Shown: positions 9,513-18,787 of the stretch, piece after piece
Layout: every line of letters begins with the position of its first letter
How positions within the stretch are numbered: the first letter of the stretch is position 1
DNA from: Gemmatimonadota bacterium
Lineage (GTDB): Bacteria; Gemmatimonadota; Gemmatimonadetes; Gemmatimonadales; JACORV01
DNA length: 48,969 bases
Assembly: GCA_016179225.1 (NCBI GenBank)
Contig: JACORV010000012.1
Coordinates: 1-48,969, forward strand
Reading direction: 5' to 3'
Notes under the pieces: model-generated
What the model saw: the letters and a program-made list of their open reading frames with translations, nothing else
Database searches by the model: none
What the model was told of the DNA's origin: nothing
Position numbers and translations under genes: made by a program

Positions 9513-10280
9513 GTGCGCCCGCTTTCCGGCCGCCGCATCGTGGTGACCCGCCCTGCCGATCGGGCCGCGCGCCTGATCGAGCGCCTGCGCGCCCGCGGCG
9601 CGGAGCCGATCCCGTTCCCCACCATCCGCTTGACGCCCGCCGATCCCGCGCCCCTCGACGCGGCGATCGCCGCACTCGACACGTTCGACTGGGTGATTTT
9701 CACCAGTCGGGAGGGCGTCGACGCGTTCTTCCGGCGGCTGGATGCGCGCGGCGGGATGCCCGCCGCGCTAGCAGGCTCCGGAGGACGGGCATCGTCGGCG
9801 GGCGTGGGGAGGCTCGGCATCGCGGCGATCGGCCCGGCGACCGCCCAGGCGCTCCGCGACCATCGCGTCGAGCCCGCCCTCGTCCCGCGCGAATACGTCG
9901 CCGAGGCCCTCCTCGAAGCGCTCGGCGACGTGCGTGGGCTGCGGATGCTCCTCCCGCGCGCCGACATCGCCCGCAAGGCGCTGGCCGACGGCCTGCGCGC
10001 GCGGGGCGCCGAGGTCGTCGAGGTCGCCGCCTACCGCACCGTGGCGAGCGGCGCGCCGCCCCCCGCGCTGGAGGGCGTGGACGCGATTACCTTCACCAGC
10101 TCCTCGACGGTGCGGCACTTCGTGGAGAGCGGCGCGGACTTTGGCCGCGCCAAGATCGTGTGCATCGGCCCGGTCACCGCGGCCACGGCGCGCGAGCTCG
10201 GCCTGCCCGTTCACGCCGTGGCCAGCGAGTACACTGAAGACGGCCTCATCGAGGCGCTGGAAGGAGTGTTCACCGCGTGA
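9513..10280 (+). CDS. hemD: Uroporphyrinogen-III synthase
   Basis: [37 protein letters not shown]...[16 protein letters not shown]...[14 protein letters not shown]; HemD fold motifs and position. Confidence 0.9.
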   Translation: MRPLSGRRIVVTRPADRAARLIERLRARGAEPIPFPTIRLTPADPAPLDAAIAALDTFDWVIFTSREGVDAFFRRLDARGGMPAALAGSGGRASSAGVGRLGIAAIGPATAQALRDHRVEPALVPREYVAEALLEALGDVRGLRMLLPRADIARKALADGLRARGAEVVEVAAYRTVASGAPPPALEGVDAITFTSSSTVRHFVESGADFGRAKIVCIGPVTAATARELGLPVHAVASEYTEDGLIEALEGVFTA

Positions 10281-11260
10281 GCAGGTTCCCCGCGACCCGT
10301 CTCCGCCGCTGGCGCCGCACCCCCGCCCTGCGCGCGATGACGCGCGAGGCGACGGTGGCCGCGAGCGACTTCGTCTATCCCCTCTTCGTCACCGCCGGCG
10401 CGACCGTCCGTCGGGAGGTGCCCAGCATGCCCGGCGTGCACCAGCTTTCCGCGGACGGCGAGCTGGAGCGCGAGATCGCGGAGGTCGCCGACCTCGGGAT
10501 CGGCGCCGTCATCCTCTTCGGCCTTCCGGCCACCAAGGACGGCCAGGCCACCCAGGCTTACGCCGCGGGCGCGCCGGTCCAGCGCGCCATCGGTCTCATC
10601 AAGAAGGCGGCGCCGGAGCTGGTGGTCATCACCGACGTCTGCCTCTGCGAGTACACCGACCACGGCCACTGCGGCATCATCAGGGAAGGTGTGGTCGACA
10701 ACGACTCCACCCTCGACCTCCTCGGCAAGGTGGCCGTGAGCCACGTCGCAGCCGGCGCGGACGTCGTGGCGCCCAGCGGGATGATGGACGGGATGGTGGG
10801 CGCGATCCGTGCCGCCCTCGACGCGGCGGGCCACGCCGACACCGCGATCCTGAGCTACGCGGTGAAATACGCCAGCGCCTTCTATGGCCCCTTTCGCGAC
10901 GCCGCCCAGAGTCCGCCCGCCTTCGGCGACCGGAAGAGCCACCAGATGGATCCCGCGAACGTGCGTGAAGCGCTGCGCGAGTGCGAGCTCGACGTCGGCG
11001 AAGGCGCGGACGCGCTGATGGTGAAGCCGGCCCTGCCCTACCTCGACGTCGTGCGCGCGGTGCGCGAGAGGTTCCCGCTCCCGCTCGCCGCGTACAACGT
11101 GAGCGGCGAGTACGCGATGGTGAAGGCGGCGGCCGCGAAAGGCTGGCTCGACGAGCGCGCGTGCGTGCTCGAGCTGCTCACCGGCATCCGGCGCGCCGGC
11201 GCGGACCTGATTCTGACGTACCACGCCAAAGACGCCGCGCGCTGGCTGCGGGAAGCGTGA
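10277..11260 (+). CDS. hemB: Delta-aminolevulinic acid dehydratase (porphobilinogen synthase)
   Basis: [11 protein letters not shown]...SMPGVHQLS...[16 protein letters not shown]...[14 protein letters not shown]...[18 protein letters not shown]...[10 protein letters not shown]...[13 protein letters not shown]. Confidence 0.97.
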   Translation: MSRFPATRLRRWRRTPALRAMTREATVAASDFVYPLFVTAGATVRREVPSMPGVHQLSADGELEREIAEVADLGIGAVILFGLPATKDGQATQAYAAGAPVQRAIGLIKKAAPELVVITDVCLCEYTDHGHCGIIREGVVDNDSTLDLLGKVAVSHVAAGADVVAPSGMMDGMVGAIRAALDAAGHADTAILSYAVKYASAFYGPFRDAAQSPPAFGDRKSHQMDPANVREALRECELDVGEGADALMVKPALPYLDVVRAVRERFPLPLAAYNVSGEYAMVKAAAAKGWLDERACVLELLTGIRRAGADLILTYHAKDAARWLREA

Positions 11261-11268
11261 CGCCGGCC
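11221..11268 (+). repeat. 48-bp direct repeat, left copy (hemB 3' end plus vestigial hemE start)
   Basis: ccacgccaaagacgccgcgcgctggctgcgggaagcgtgacgccggcc, identical to 14282..14329. Confidence 0.97.
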
Positions 11269-11326
11269 AGGCCGCGCCAGGTCGCGCACGCCGCCGCGCG
11301 CCGCAGTTCCGCTCGGGGCTCAAGCC

Positions 11327-14263
11327 ATGGCTGAGCTTCTGGATCAGGTCCGAGCCGTGCTCGCCGACCGTTACGCGGTCGAGCGAGAGCTGGGGCAGGG
11401 CGGCATGGCCACCGTCTACCTGGCCGCCGATCGCAAGCACCACCGCTCAGTCGCCATCAAGGTCCTGAATCCGGAGCTGGGCACGATCCTGGGCCCCGAG
11501 CGGTTCCTGCGCGAGATCGAGATCGCCGCCGGGCTCACCCATCCGCACATCCTGCCTCTGCTCGATTCCGGGGAGTCCGGGGGCTTGCTTTACTACGTGA
11601 TGCCCTTCGTCGAAGGGGAATCGCTGCGGGATCGGCTGAGTCGCGAGAAACAGCTCCCCGTGGCCGAGAGTGTGCGGATCGCGCGGGAGGTCGCGGCCGC
11701 GCTCGCGTACGCGCACAGCCGCGACGTCGTGCATCGCGACATCAAGCCGGAAAACGTGCTCCTCTCGGGCGGGGAGGCCGTGGTGGCGGATTTCGGGATC
11801 GCCCGTGCGGTGACCGCGGCCGGCGGTCAACGGCTGACCGATACCGGCGTCGTCATCGGGACGCCGGCATACATGAGCCCGGAGCAAGCGACGGCCGAAC
11901 GCCAGCTCGACGGACGCAGCGACACCTACAGCCTGGGCTGCGTGTTGTACGAGATGTTGGCCGGCCAGCCACCGTTCACCGGCCCCACGGTGGAGAGCGT
12001 CGTGCACCAGCACCTGGCCGCCGACGCGCCGGCGGTCACGGCCATACGCTCGACGGTGCCGGCCGCCGTCGCGGCGGCCATTGGGCGGGCGCTGGCCAAG
12101 GCGCCGGCGGACCGATTCGCAACCGCCGCCCAGTTCGCCGAGGCGCTCGCGTCGGCTGCTGAGGGGACCGTCCCGCCGTTGGTGGTGCGGCCACGCCGCG
12201 CCAGGTGGTTGAAGCTCGGGGCCGGCCTGGGGCTGGCGGCCGCCGCCGCCGTTGCGGTGCTGCTGGGGCGGAATCGGTCCCCCGTCATCGCGGCGGCGTC
12301 GGTGGTCGCGGTCGTGCCGTTCGCTCCCACAACGCCCGACACCGGCCTCACGCGCCTCGGTCGCGATCTCGTCGTCACGCTCAGTGCCAACCTCGACGGC
12401 GTCGGCGAGATCCGCACCGTAGATGCCCTGACGATCCTCGCGCACACGGGGGATCCGAACCAGAGCTTCACGCGAGATGACGCCGCTGCGCTGGCGCGGC
12501 GGCTCGGGGCGAGCAGTGTGGTTCAGGGCAGCCTGCTCCGCGCCGGCGCGGCGGTCCGCCTGGAGCTCGGCCTGTTTCAGACGGATCGCGATGCCGAGGT
12601 GGCGCATGCGTCCGTGGTGGCGTCGCCTGGCGACTTTAACGCCCTGACGGATTCGGTCACCTGGGCGCTGCTCCGGCAGATCTGGCGCGCACGTGAGCCG
12701 CCGACACCGAGCCTGAGCGCCGTGACGACCCGCTCGCTGACGTCGCTGCGGGCGTTCCTCGAGGGCGAGCGGGCCAGCGTGGATGGACGCTGGCCCGAGG
12801 CCGAAGCGGCCTTCGCCCGTGCCATCGAGGCGGATTCCGCCTTCTGGCTCGCCTACTGGCGATATGCTTACGCGCGCAACTGGAATCTCCTGGAACCGGA
12901 CACCGCGATCGTCAGCGCCTACCGACGGCATCGCGACGCGCTGCCCGAACGTGAGCGTCTGCTCGTGGAAGCGGAGCTGGCCGACAGCGCCAGCGCCCGC
13001 CTGGGGCTTCTCGAGGAAGTCACGCGTCGTTTCCCGGACTATTGGCCGGGGTGGATGGAGTACGCCGACTGGCTGGTGCACTTCGCGCCCCTGCTGGAGC
13101 CGGTGAGCGAGAGGGCCCGCGCGGCGCTGGAGCGAACCATCGCCCTGAACCCCCGCTTGGTGCCCGCATGGACGCACCTGGCCTGGATGGCGGTGATGGA
13201 GGGCGACAGCGTTGCGCTGTCACGGGCCGTCACAACCCTCCAGCGGCTCGGTGCGCCGACGACTGGTCACACGCTTGCTCAATACGAAAGTCCCCGCGTT
13301 TTCCGCGTGCTGGACCGACTGCTGCGCAACGGCGGCGCCGCCGACCCTTCCCTGGTGGATTCCGCCGTCGCCGCGATGACCGCGAACGACGCCCTATGGC
13401 TCTGGTTCGGGTTCCCCGCAGCCCAGATCAAAGTGAGTCGCCAGGTGCAGCGCCGCGGCGTCCCGGCGCCCGAGTCGGCGTTCCAACTGTGGTTGATCGC
13501 GATGTCGTGGGCGGCCCGGGGCGCGTGGGACTCTGCGGCGGTCGCGCTGGACGACTACGTCCGCGCCGACCCCGGGGGGCGGGCTGCGCTCCGCGCGTAC
13601 GGTCTCGCCGTGGCCGGCGTGTGGCTCGGCGCGCTGAACGAAGCCGCGGCGGTGCACTTCCGGAGCGCGGCCGTGCGAGACACCGCGCACGAGAGCCCCG
13701 CCGCGCACTCCGAGCGCGCCTGGCTGGACGGGTTCATGGCCGCCACCCGCGGCGATCCGGCACGGGTCGCCGCCGCGCGGGCAGCGCTCCGCCGATCCAC
13801 GGACTCGGCCGCGGCCCTGCTCGAGGGCTCGCTGAGCACATTCGAGACGACGATGTCCGGCGCGCCAGCCGCTGCGGGCCGGGCGCTCGCCGCCCTGGAG
13901 CGCGAACGGGCAGAGCGCACACTGGCGCTCACCGATCCCGACGGGCTGGGCGACAACCATCCCTTCGTGAGGGCGCTCGATCGCCTGGCCGCAAGCCGCT
14001 GGCTCCTGGCGGCGGGCGACACCGCCACGGCGCTCGCGCTGCTGGCGTGGCACGACGAGGTGCGTATCCCCATGGCCGCCTTTGTGAGCAAGGTGCTCTC
14101 GGGGCTCGTGCATCTCGAGCTGGCGCGCATCGAGGCCGCACGCGGTCGCGTCGCAGCGGCGAGGGTCCACTACGAACAGTTTCTTCGGCGCTACGACATG
14201 CCGGTTGCCGCGCACCGGCATCTGGTGACCGACGCGCGCCGCGCGCTCGGCGAGATGCGGTGA
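11327..14263 (+). CDS. Transmembrane Ser/Thr protein kinase with C-terminal TPR-like region
   Basis: YAVERELGQGGMATVYLA...VAIKVLN...VVHRDIKPENVLL...VADFGIARAV; TM segment LGAGLGLAAAAAVAVLLG; long alpha-helical C-terminal half. Confidence 0.93.
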   Translation: MAELLDQVRAVLADRYAVERELGQGGMATVYLAADRKHHRSVAIKVLNPELGTILGPERFLREIEIAAGLTHPHILPLLDSGESGGLLYYVMPFVEGESLRDRLSREKQLPVAESVRIAREVAAALAYAHSRDVVHRDIKPENVLLSGGEAVVADFGIARAVTAAGGQRLTDTGVVIGTPAYMSPEQATAERQLDGRSDTYSLGCVLYEMLAGQPPFTGPTVESVVHQHLAADAPAVTAIRSTVPAAVAAAIGRALAKAPADRFATAAQFAEALASAAEGTVPPLVVRPRRARWLKLGAGLGLAAAAAVAVLLGRNRSPVIAAASVVAVVPFAPTTPDTGLTRLGRDLVVTLSANLDGVGEIRTVDALTILAHTGDPNQSFTRDDAAALARRLGASSVVQGSLLRAGAAVRLELGLFQTDRDAEVAHASVVASPGDFNALTDSVTWALLRQIWRAREPPTPSLSAVTTRSLTSLRAFLEGERASVDGRWPEAEAAFARAIEADSAFWLAYWRYAYARNWNLLEPDTAIVSAYRRHRDALPERERLLVEAELADSASARLGLLEEVTRRFPDYWPGWMEYADWLVHFAPLLEPVSERARAALERTIALNPRLVPAWTHLAWMAVMEGDSVALSRAVTTLQRLGAPTTGHTLAQYESPRVFRVLDRLLRNGGAADPSLVDSAVAAMTANDALWLWFGFPAAQIKVSRQVQRRGVPAPESAFQLWLIAMSWAARGAWDSAAVALDDYVRADPGGRAALRAYGLAVAGVWLGALNEAAAVHFRSAAVRDTAHESPAAHSERAWLDGFMAATRGDPARVAAARAALRRSTDSAAALLEGSLSTFETTMSGAPAAAGRALAALERERAERTLALTDPDGLGDNHPFVRALDRLAASRWLLAAGDTATALALLAWHDEVRIPMAAFVSKVLSGLVHLELARIEAARGRVAAARVHYEQFLRRYDMPVAAHRHLVTDARRALGEMR

Positions 14264-14281
14264 ATCGGTGTTGACAGCTTG

Positions 14282-14329
14282 CCACGCCAAAGACGCCGCG
14301 CGCTGGCTGCGGGAAGCGTGACGCCGGCC
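14282..14329 (+). repeat. 48-bp direct repeat, right copy (vestigial hemB 3' end plus functional hemE start)
   Basis: Identical to 11221..11268; contains the GTG start of hemE at 14318. Confidence 0.97.
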
Positions 14330-15355
14330 GAACCGCGCCTGCTCGCGGCCTGCCGCCGCCGGCCCGTAGACAGGATTCCCGTCTGGTTCATGCGCCAGGC
14401 AGGGCGGTACCTCGCCGAGTACCGCGCGGTGCGCGCCAAGCACTCGATCCTCGAGATCTGCCACACGCCCGAGCTCGCGGCCGAAGTCACGCTGCAACCC
14501 GTCGAGCACCTGGGCGTAGACGCCGCGATCCTCTTCGCCGACATTCTGCTCCCCGTCGAGCCCCTCGGCCTCGGTCTCTCGTTCTCGGAAGGCGCCGGCC
14601 CCCTGATCGAGCGGCCCATCCGCGCGCCCGAGGACGTGGCCGCGCTTCCCGACGTGGACCCGCCGCGCGATCTCGGCTTCGTGGTCGAGGCCGTCGCCGC
14701 CTGCAAGCACGCGCTCGCCCAGCGCGCGCCCGGCACACCGCTCATCGGGTTCGCGGGCGCTCCGTTCACGCTCGCCAGCTACGTCATCGAAGGCGGCAGC
14801 TCGCGCAACTTCACCCTGACGAAGCGGTTCATGTACCAGCACCCCGAGGCCTGGCACGAACTGCTCCGCCGGCTCGCCGACCTGGTGGGCGGACTCCTCG
14901 GCGCACAGGCGCGGGCCGGCGCCGACGTCGTGCAGCTGTTCGACTCGTGGGTCGGATGCCTGGCGCCGGAGGACTACCGGCGCTTCGTGCTCCCGCACAG
15001 CCGCCGCGCCATCGAGCTCGCGCAGGCGGCCGGCGTGCCGGTCATCCACTTCGGCACGGATACGGCCACGCTGCTCGAGCTCCTGGTCGAGGCCGGCGGC
15101 GAGGTGATGGGCGTGGACTGGCGCATCCCGATCGACCAAGCGTGGGCGCGCACCGGCGACCGCGCCGTGCAAGGCAACCTGGACCCCGCTGCGCTCTTCG
15201 CGCCCCGCCCCGAGCTCGAGACCCGCGTCCGCGACATCCTCCAGCGGGTGGGGGGGCGCCCGGGCTTCATCTTCAACCTCGGCCACGGCATCCTGCCGGG
15301 CACGCCCGTCGACAACGTCCGCGCGGTCGTTGACCTGGTGCACGCCTTCGCGTGA
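14318..15355 (+). CDS. hemE: Uroporphyrinogen decarboxylase
   Basis: GTG start: [39 protein letters not shown]...[16 protein letters not shown]...[24 protein letters not shown]. Confidence 0.96.
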   Translation: MTPAEPRLLAACRRRPVDRIPVWFMRQAGRYLAEYRAVRAKHSILEICHTPELAAEVTLQPVEHLGVDAAILFADILLPVEPLGLGLSFSEGAGPLIERPIRAPEDVAALPDVDPPRDLGFVVEAVAACKHALAQRAPGTPLIGFAGAPFTLASYVIEGGSSRNFTLTKRFMYQHPEAWHELLRRLADLVGGLLGAQARAGADVVQLFDSWVGCLAPEDYRRFVLPHSRRAIELAQAAGVPVIHFGTDTATLLELLVEAGGEVMGVDWRIPIDQAWARTGDRAVQGNLDPAALFAPRPELETRVRDILQRVGGRPGFIFNLGHGILPGTPVDNVRAVVDLVHAFA

Positions 15356-16641
15356 GCACCGAGCGCTCCGCGGCCCTGTTCAGAGAAGCGCTGGCGCTCC
15401 TGCCCGGCGGGGTGGACAGCCCCGTCCGCGCGTTCAAGAGCGTCGGCGGGACGCCACGCTTCATCGAGCGGGGCGAGGGCGCCTGGCTCGTGGACGCGGA
15501 CGGCAACCGCTACGTGGACTACGTCCTCGCGTGGGGGCCGCTCATCCTCGGCCACGCGCCGCCCGCTGTGGTAGAGGCGGTGGAGCGGGTCCTGCGGCGC
15601 GGCACGGCGTTCGGCGCGCCCACCGCGCTCGAGACTGAGCTCGCGAGCCGCATCGTCGCGACGTTTCCGTCCATTCAGATGGTGCGGTTCGTGAATTCGG
15701 GCACCGAAGCCGCCATGAGCGCCTTGCGTCTTGCCCGCGCGTTCACCGGTCGCGCGAAAGTGATCAAGTTCGAGGGATGCTACCACGGCCACGCCGATGC
15801 CTTCCTCGTCCAGGCCGGCTCGGGTGTCGCGACCCTCGGCTTTCCCGACTCCCCGGGCGTGCCTCCAGCCACGGCCGCCGACACCCTCGTCGCCCCGTTC
15901 AACGACCTCGTCGCCGCGCGACGGCTCTTCGAACAGCATCCGAACCAGATCGCCGCGATCATCCTAGAGCCCGTGGTGGGCAACATGGGCGTGGTGCCGC
16001 CGGCGGACGGCTTCCTGGCCGGCCTGCGCGACCTCACCACCACTGCGGGCGCGCTCCTCGTCTTCGACGAGGTGATGACCGGCTGGCGCGTTCACCCCGG
16101 GGGCGCGCAGGGCCTCTACGGCGTCGCGCCCGACCTCACCTGCCTCGGCAAGGTCATCGGGGGCGGGCTCCCGGTCGGCGCGTACGGCGGGCGACGCGAC
16201 ATCATGGAGATGGTCGCGCCCGCCGGACCCGTGTACCAGGCGGGCACGCTGTCCGGCAATCCGCTCGCGATGGCCGCCGGCATCGCCACCCTCGACGCCC
16301 TCGCCACGCCGGGGGTGTGGGAGCGCGCCGAGCAAGCCGCCTCAGCCGCCGAGACCACCCTGCGCGAAACCGCACAGCGCGACGGAGCCGCGCTCATGGT
16401 GCAACGTGTCGGCACCATGTTCACCCCATTCTTCACGGATCGTCCGGTGAGTGACTTCGCCGCCGCGAAAACCGCCGACCGCGAGCGCTATGCCGTGTTC
16501 TTCCACCGGATGCTTGAGGCCGGCGTCTATCTGCCGCCCTCGCCGTTCGAGGCCGCCTTCGCGTCGACCGTTCACGGCGAGACCGAAATCGCGGCCTTCG
16601 CCGAAGCCGCTCGGCGCGCCCTGTCAGGGCTAGGGCACTGA
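15352..16641 (+). CDS. hemL: Glutamate-1-semialdehyde 2,1-aminomutase
   Basis: [54 protein letters not shown]...[18 protein letters not shown]...[11 protein letters not shown]...[17 protein letters not shown]. Confidence 0.97.
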   Translation: MSTERSAALFREALALLPGGVDSPVRAFKSVGGTPRFIERGEGAWLVDADGNRYVDYVLAWGPLILGHAPPAVVEAVERVLRRGTAFGAPTALETELASRIVATFPSIQMVRFVNSGTEAAMSALRLARAFTGRAKVIKFEGCYHGHADAFLVQAGSGVATLGFPDSPGVPPATAADTLVAPFNDLVAARRLFEQHPNQIAAIILEPVVGNMGVVPPADGFLAGLRDLTTTAGALLVFDEVMTGWRVHPGGAQGLYGVAPDLTCLGKVIGGGLPVGAYGGRRDIMEMVAPAGPVYQAGTLSGNPLAMAAGIATLDALATPGVWERAEQAASAAETTLRETAQRDGAALMVQRVGTMFTPFFTDRPVSDFAAAKTADRERYAVFFHRMLEAGVYLPPSPFEAAFASTVHGETEIAAFAEAARRALSGLGH

Positions 16642-16674
16642 GCCGGCGCGCGTCCTCACCTCCTCACTTCCTCG

Positions 16675-16700
16675 CCACATCACCACATCACCACATCACC
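16675..16700 (+). repeat. Short tandem repeat, (ccacatca)x3.25
   Basis: Direct reading: ccacatca ccacatca ccacatca cc between hemL and the USP-type gene. Confidence 0.85.
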
Positions 16701-16713
16701 GTCCTTCGAGGTG

Positions 16714-16743
16714 TTGACACCGTTCGCTTGCGAACCCTATACT
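16714..16743 (+). promoter_or_regulatory. Sigma70-like promoter with palindromic spacer (candidate operator)
   Basis: TTGACA (16714-16719), 18-bp spacer containing TTCGC-TT-GCGAA (16723-16734), TATACT (16738-16743), upstream of the CDS at 16793. Confidence 0.65.
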
Positions 16744-16792
16744 CGACTTTGATTCTCCCGTACATAATCGAAACACCTGACGCGGGCGTGCG

Positions 16793-18781
16793 ATGTATCA
16801 CGAGATCTTCGTACCCGTCGATAATTCCCAGCCTTCGGACTGGGCGGTTGATCGTGCGATCGAGCTGTGTCGGCGCTCGGGAGGCCGTATCACCGGGAAT
16901 CACGTGTATGCCGCCCGCTTGCACGACGTGCGGTTCCGGCAGCTCGAGACCGGCTTGCCCGCCCGATTCCAGACCCCCGAGGAGATCAGGAAGCAGCGCA
17001 AGATCCACGACAAGCTCATCGAGAAAGGCCTCCAGCTCATCGCCGACAGCTTCCTCGACCAGCTCGGGAAGAGGTGCGAAGCCGCGGGCGTGAAGCTCGC
17101 GCGGCAGCTCCTCGAGGGGATCAACTACGAAGAGATCGTGAACGAGGTGAACCGCGGCCAGGGCCGGCTTCCGGGGCTGATCGGCTTCGATCCCAACCGT
17201 GCGGCGGGTTACGACGGCGGGGAGAAAGTCCGCAGCGACGTGAGGCTCGGCGAGGACGGCCGCATCGTGGCGGAGGACGAGGACCAGGCCGCGCGGCTGG
17301 TCGGGACGTCGCGACGGATATACGACCTCGTCGCGATCGGCGCGCACGGGCTGGGGCGCCAGGCGTACTCCCAGCTGGGCGGTGTGGTCGCCCGGGCGCT
17401 GCGCGGCGTCGAGAAGGACATGCTGATCGTGCGCGACGACCGCCCGTTCGAGGGCGGCCGGTTCATGGTCTGCGTGGACGGCTCGTCGTACGGCTACCAG
17501 GCGATGCGCGCGGCGCTCGAGCTCGCCGACGCCTTCGGCGGATCCCTGTACGTGTGCAGCGCCTTCGACGTGGAGTACCACCACGTCGTCTTCCACAACA
17601 TCAAGGACGTGCTCTCCGTCCAGGCCTCGAAGGTCTTCAAGTTCGAGGAACAGGAGGAGCTGCACAACAACATCATCGACAAGGGGCTCCTGAAGCTCTG
17701 CCAGGCCAACATCAAGCGGGCCGAGGCCATGGCGCAGCAGTTCCCGGACGTCCCGGTCAAGACGCAGATCCTCATCGGCAAGCCGTTCCAGGTGATCATG
17801 CAGTGGGCCGCGGAGATCGAGCCGTCGCTGCTGGTCATCGCGCGGCACGGGGCGCACCGCATCGAGGGCACGGACCTGGGCTCGCAGGCCGAGAACCTGG
17901 TCCGCATCGCCCCCTGCAATACGCTGCTGGTCGGCACGACGGGGATCCGGCCCGAGGACATCCCGTGGATCGAGGAGGACGGTCAGGCGGGGTTGCCGTG
18001 GGCGCCGGAGGCCGAGGTCCGGATTCTGCGCGTGCCACCCTTTGCCCAGGGGATCGCGCGTCGCGCGGTGGAGGAGTACGTCCTGGAGCGCACCAACGGC
18101 GAGCCGCAGACGGTCACGAACCGGTGGCTGGACGAGGCGATCCGGAAGCTCCTTCCCACGCACATGCAGCTCATCATGGGCATCGGCACGGCCGAGGAGA
18201 TCGCGCTCGCCGAAGTGAAGGCCACCGAGCAGATGACGAAGACGCTGGTGCTCGGCAGCGACGCGGACGTCGAGCCCGCCGGAGCCACGATCGAGACGAA
18301 GTGCCCGGTACCGCCGTATCACACCGCGACGCGACCGCGGACGGCCGCCGACCCGATCGTGTGGACCGAGGAGGCGTGGCAGCGGCTTCAGCTCGTGCCG
18401 CTCATCGCACGGCCGCTGGCCCGGAACACCGTCGAGCGCTTCGCGCGCCACCACGATATCTGGCGCGTGACGACCGGCGTGATGGACGACAACAAGCAGG
18501 CCATGATCGAAGCCGACGAGTTCGACATCGACACGATGATGGTCATGTTCACGGAGCTCCGTGCCAAGCAGATCCGCGCCGAGGCCGAAGGCCCCGACGC
18601 GCTCTCGCCCGAGATGCGCCGCTTCATCGAGGAGGCGAAGGCCCAGGGGATCACCCGCTGCCCCATCCGGGACATCGAGGAGCAGCTGGGGAAGTGCCCG
18701 GTGGACTTCAAGACGGTGAAGCCGGAGGACGCGAAGAAAGCGGTGGAGAAGTTGCTGGAAAGCATGCCCGGGGACGACTAG
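16793..18781 (+). CDS. Large universal-stress-protein-type protein with two C-terminal PCP_red-like segments
   Basis: N-term MYHEIFVPVDNSQPSDWAVDRAIELCRRSGGRITGNHVYA and ARALRGVEKDMLIVRDD; second USP-like repeat FMVCVDGSSYGYQAMRAALELADAFGGSLYVCSAFDVEY...LLVIARHGAHRIEGTDLGSQAENLVRIAPCNTLLV; C-term WAPEAEVRILRVPPFAQGIARRAVEEYV and WTEEAWQRLQLVPLIARPLARNTVERFARHH. Confidence 0.78.
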   Translation: MYHEIFVPVDNSQPSDWAVDRAIELCRRSGGRITGNHVYAARLHDVRFRQLETGLPARFQTPEEIRKQRKIHDKLIEKGLQLIADSFLDQLGKRCEAAGVKLARQLLEGINYEEIVNEVNRGQGRLPGLIGFDPNRAAGYDGGEKVRSDVRLGEDGRIVAEDEDQAARLVGTSRRIYDLVAIGAHGLGRQAYSQLGGVVARALRGVEKDMLIVRDDRPFEGGRFMVCVDGSSYGYQAMRAALELADAFGGSLYVCSAFDVEYHHVVFHNIKDVLSVQASKVFKFEEQEELHNNIIDKGLLKLCQANIKRAEAMAQQFPDVPVKTQILIGKPFQVIMQWAAEIEPSLLVIARHGAHRIEGTDLGSQAENLVRIAPCNTLLVGTTGIRPEDIPWIEEDGQAGLPWAPEAEVRILRVPPFAQGIARRAVEEYVLERTNGEPQTVTNRWLDEAIRKLLPTHMQLIMGIGTAEEIALAEVKATEQMTKTLVLGSDADVEPAGATIETKCPVPPYHTATRPRTAADPIVWTEEAWQRLQLVPLIARPLARNTVERFARHHDIWRVTTGVMDDNKQAMIEADEFDIDTMMVMFTELRAKQIRAEAEGPDALSPEMRRFIEEAKAQGITRCPIRDIEEQLGKCPVDFKTVKPEDAKKAVEKLLESMPGDD

Positions 18782-18787
18782 CTACTC

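Noticed and set aside
11327-14263. Kinase segment as a classical transposon insertion
   Set aside because: No transposase and no terminal inverted repeats at its edges; the 48-bp duplication is longer than usual target-site duplications, so I describe it as a junction duplication of unknown mechanism.
14271-14276. TTGACA just after the kinase stop, as a possible hemE promoter
   Set aside because: No acceptable -10 at 16-19 bp spacing; the downstream sequence is the GC-rich duplicated hemB tail.
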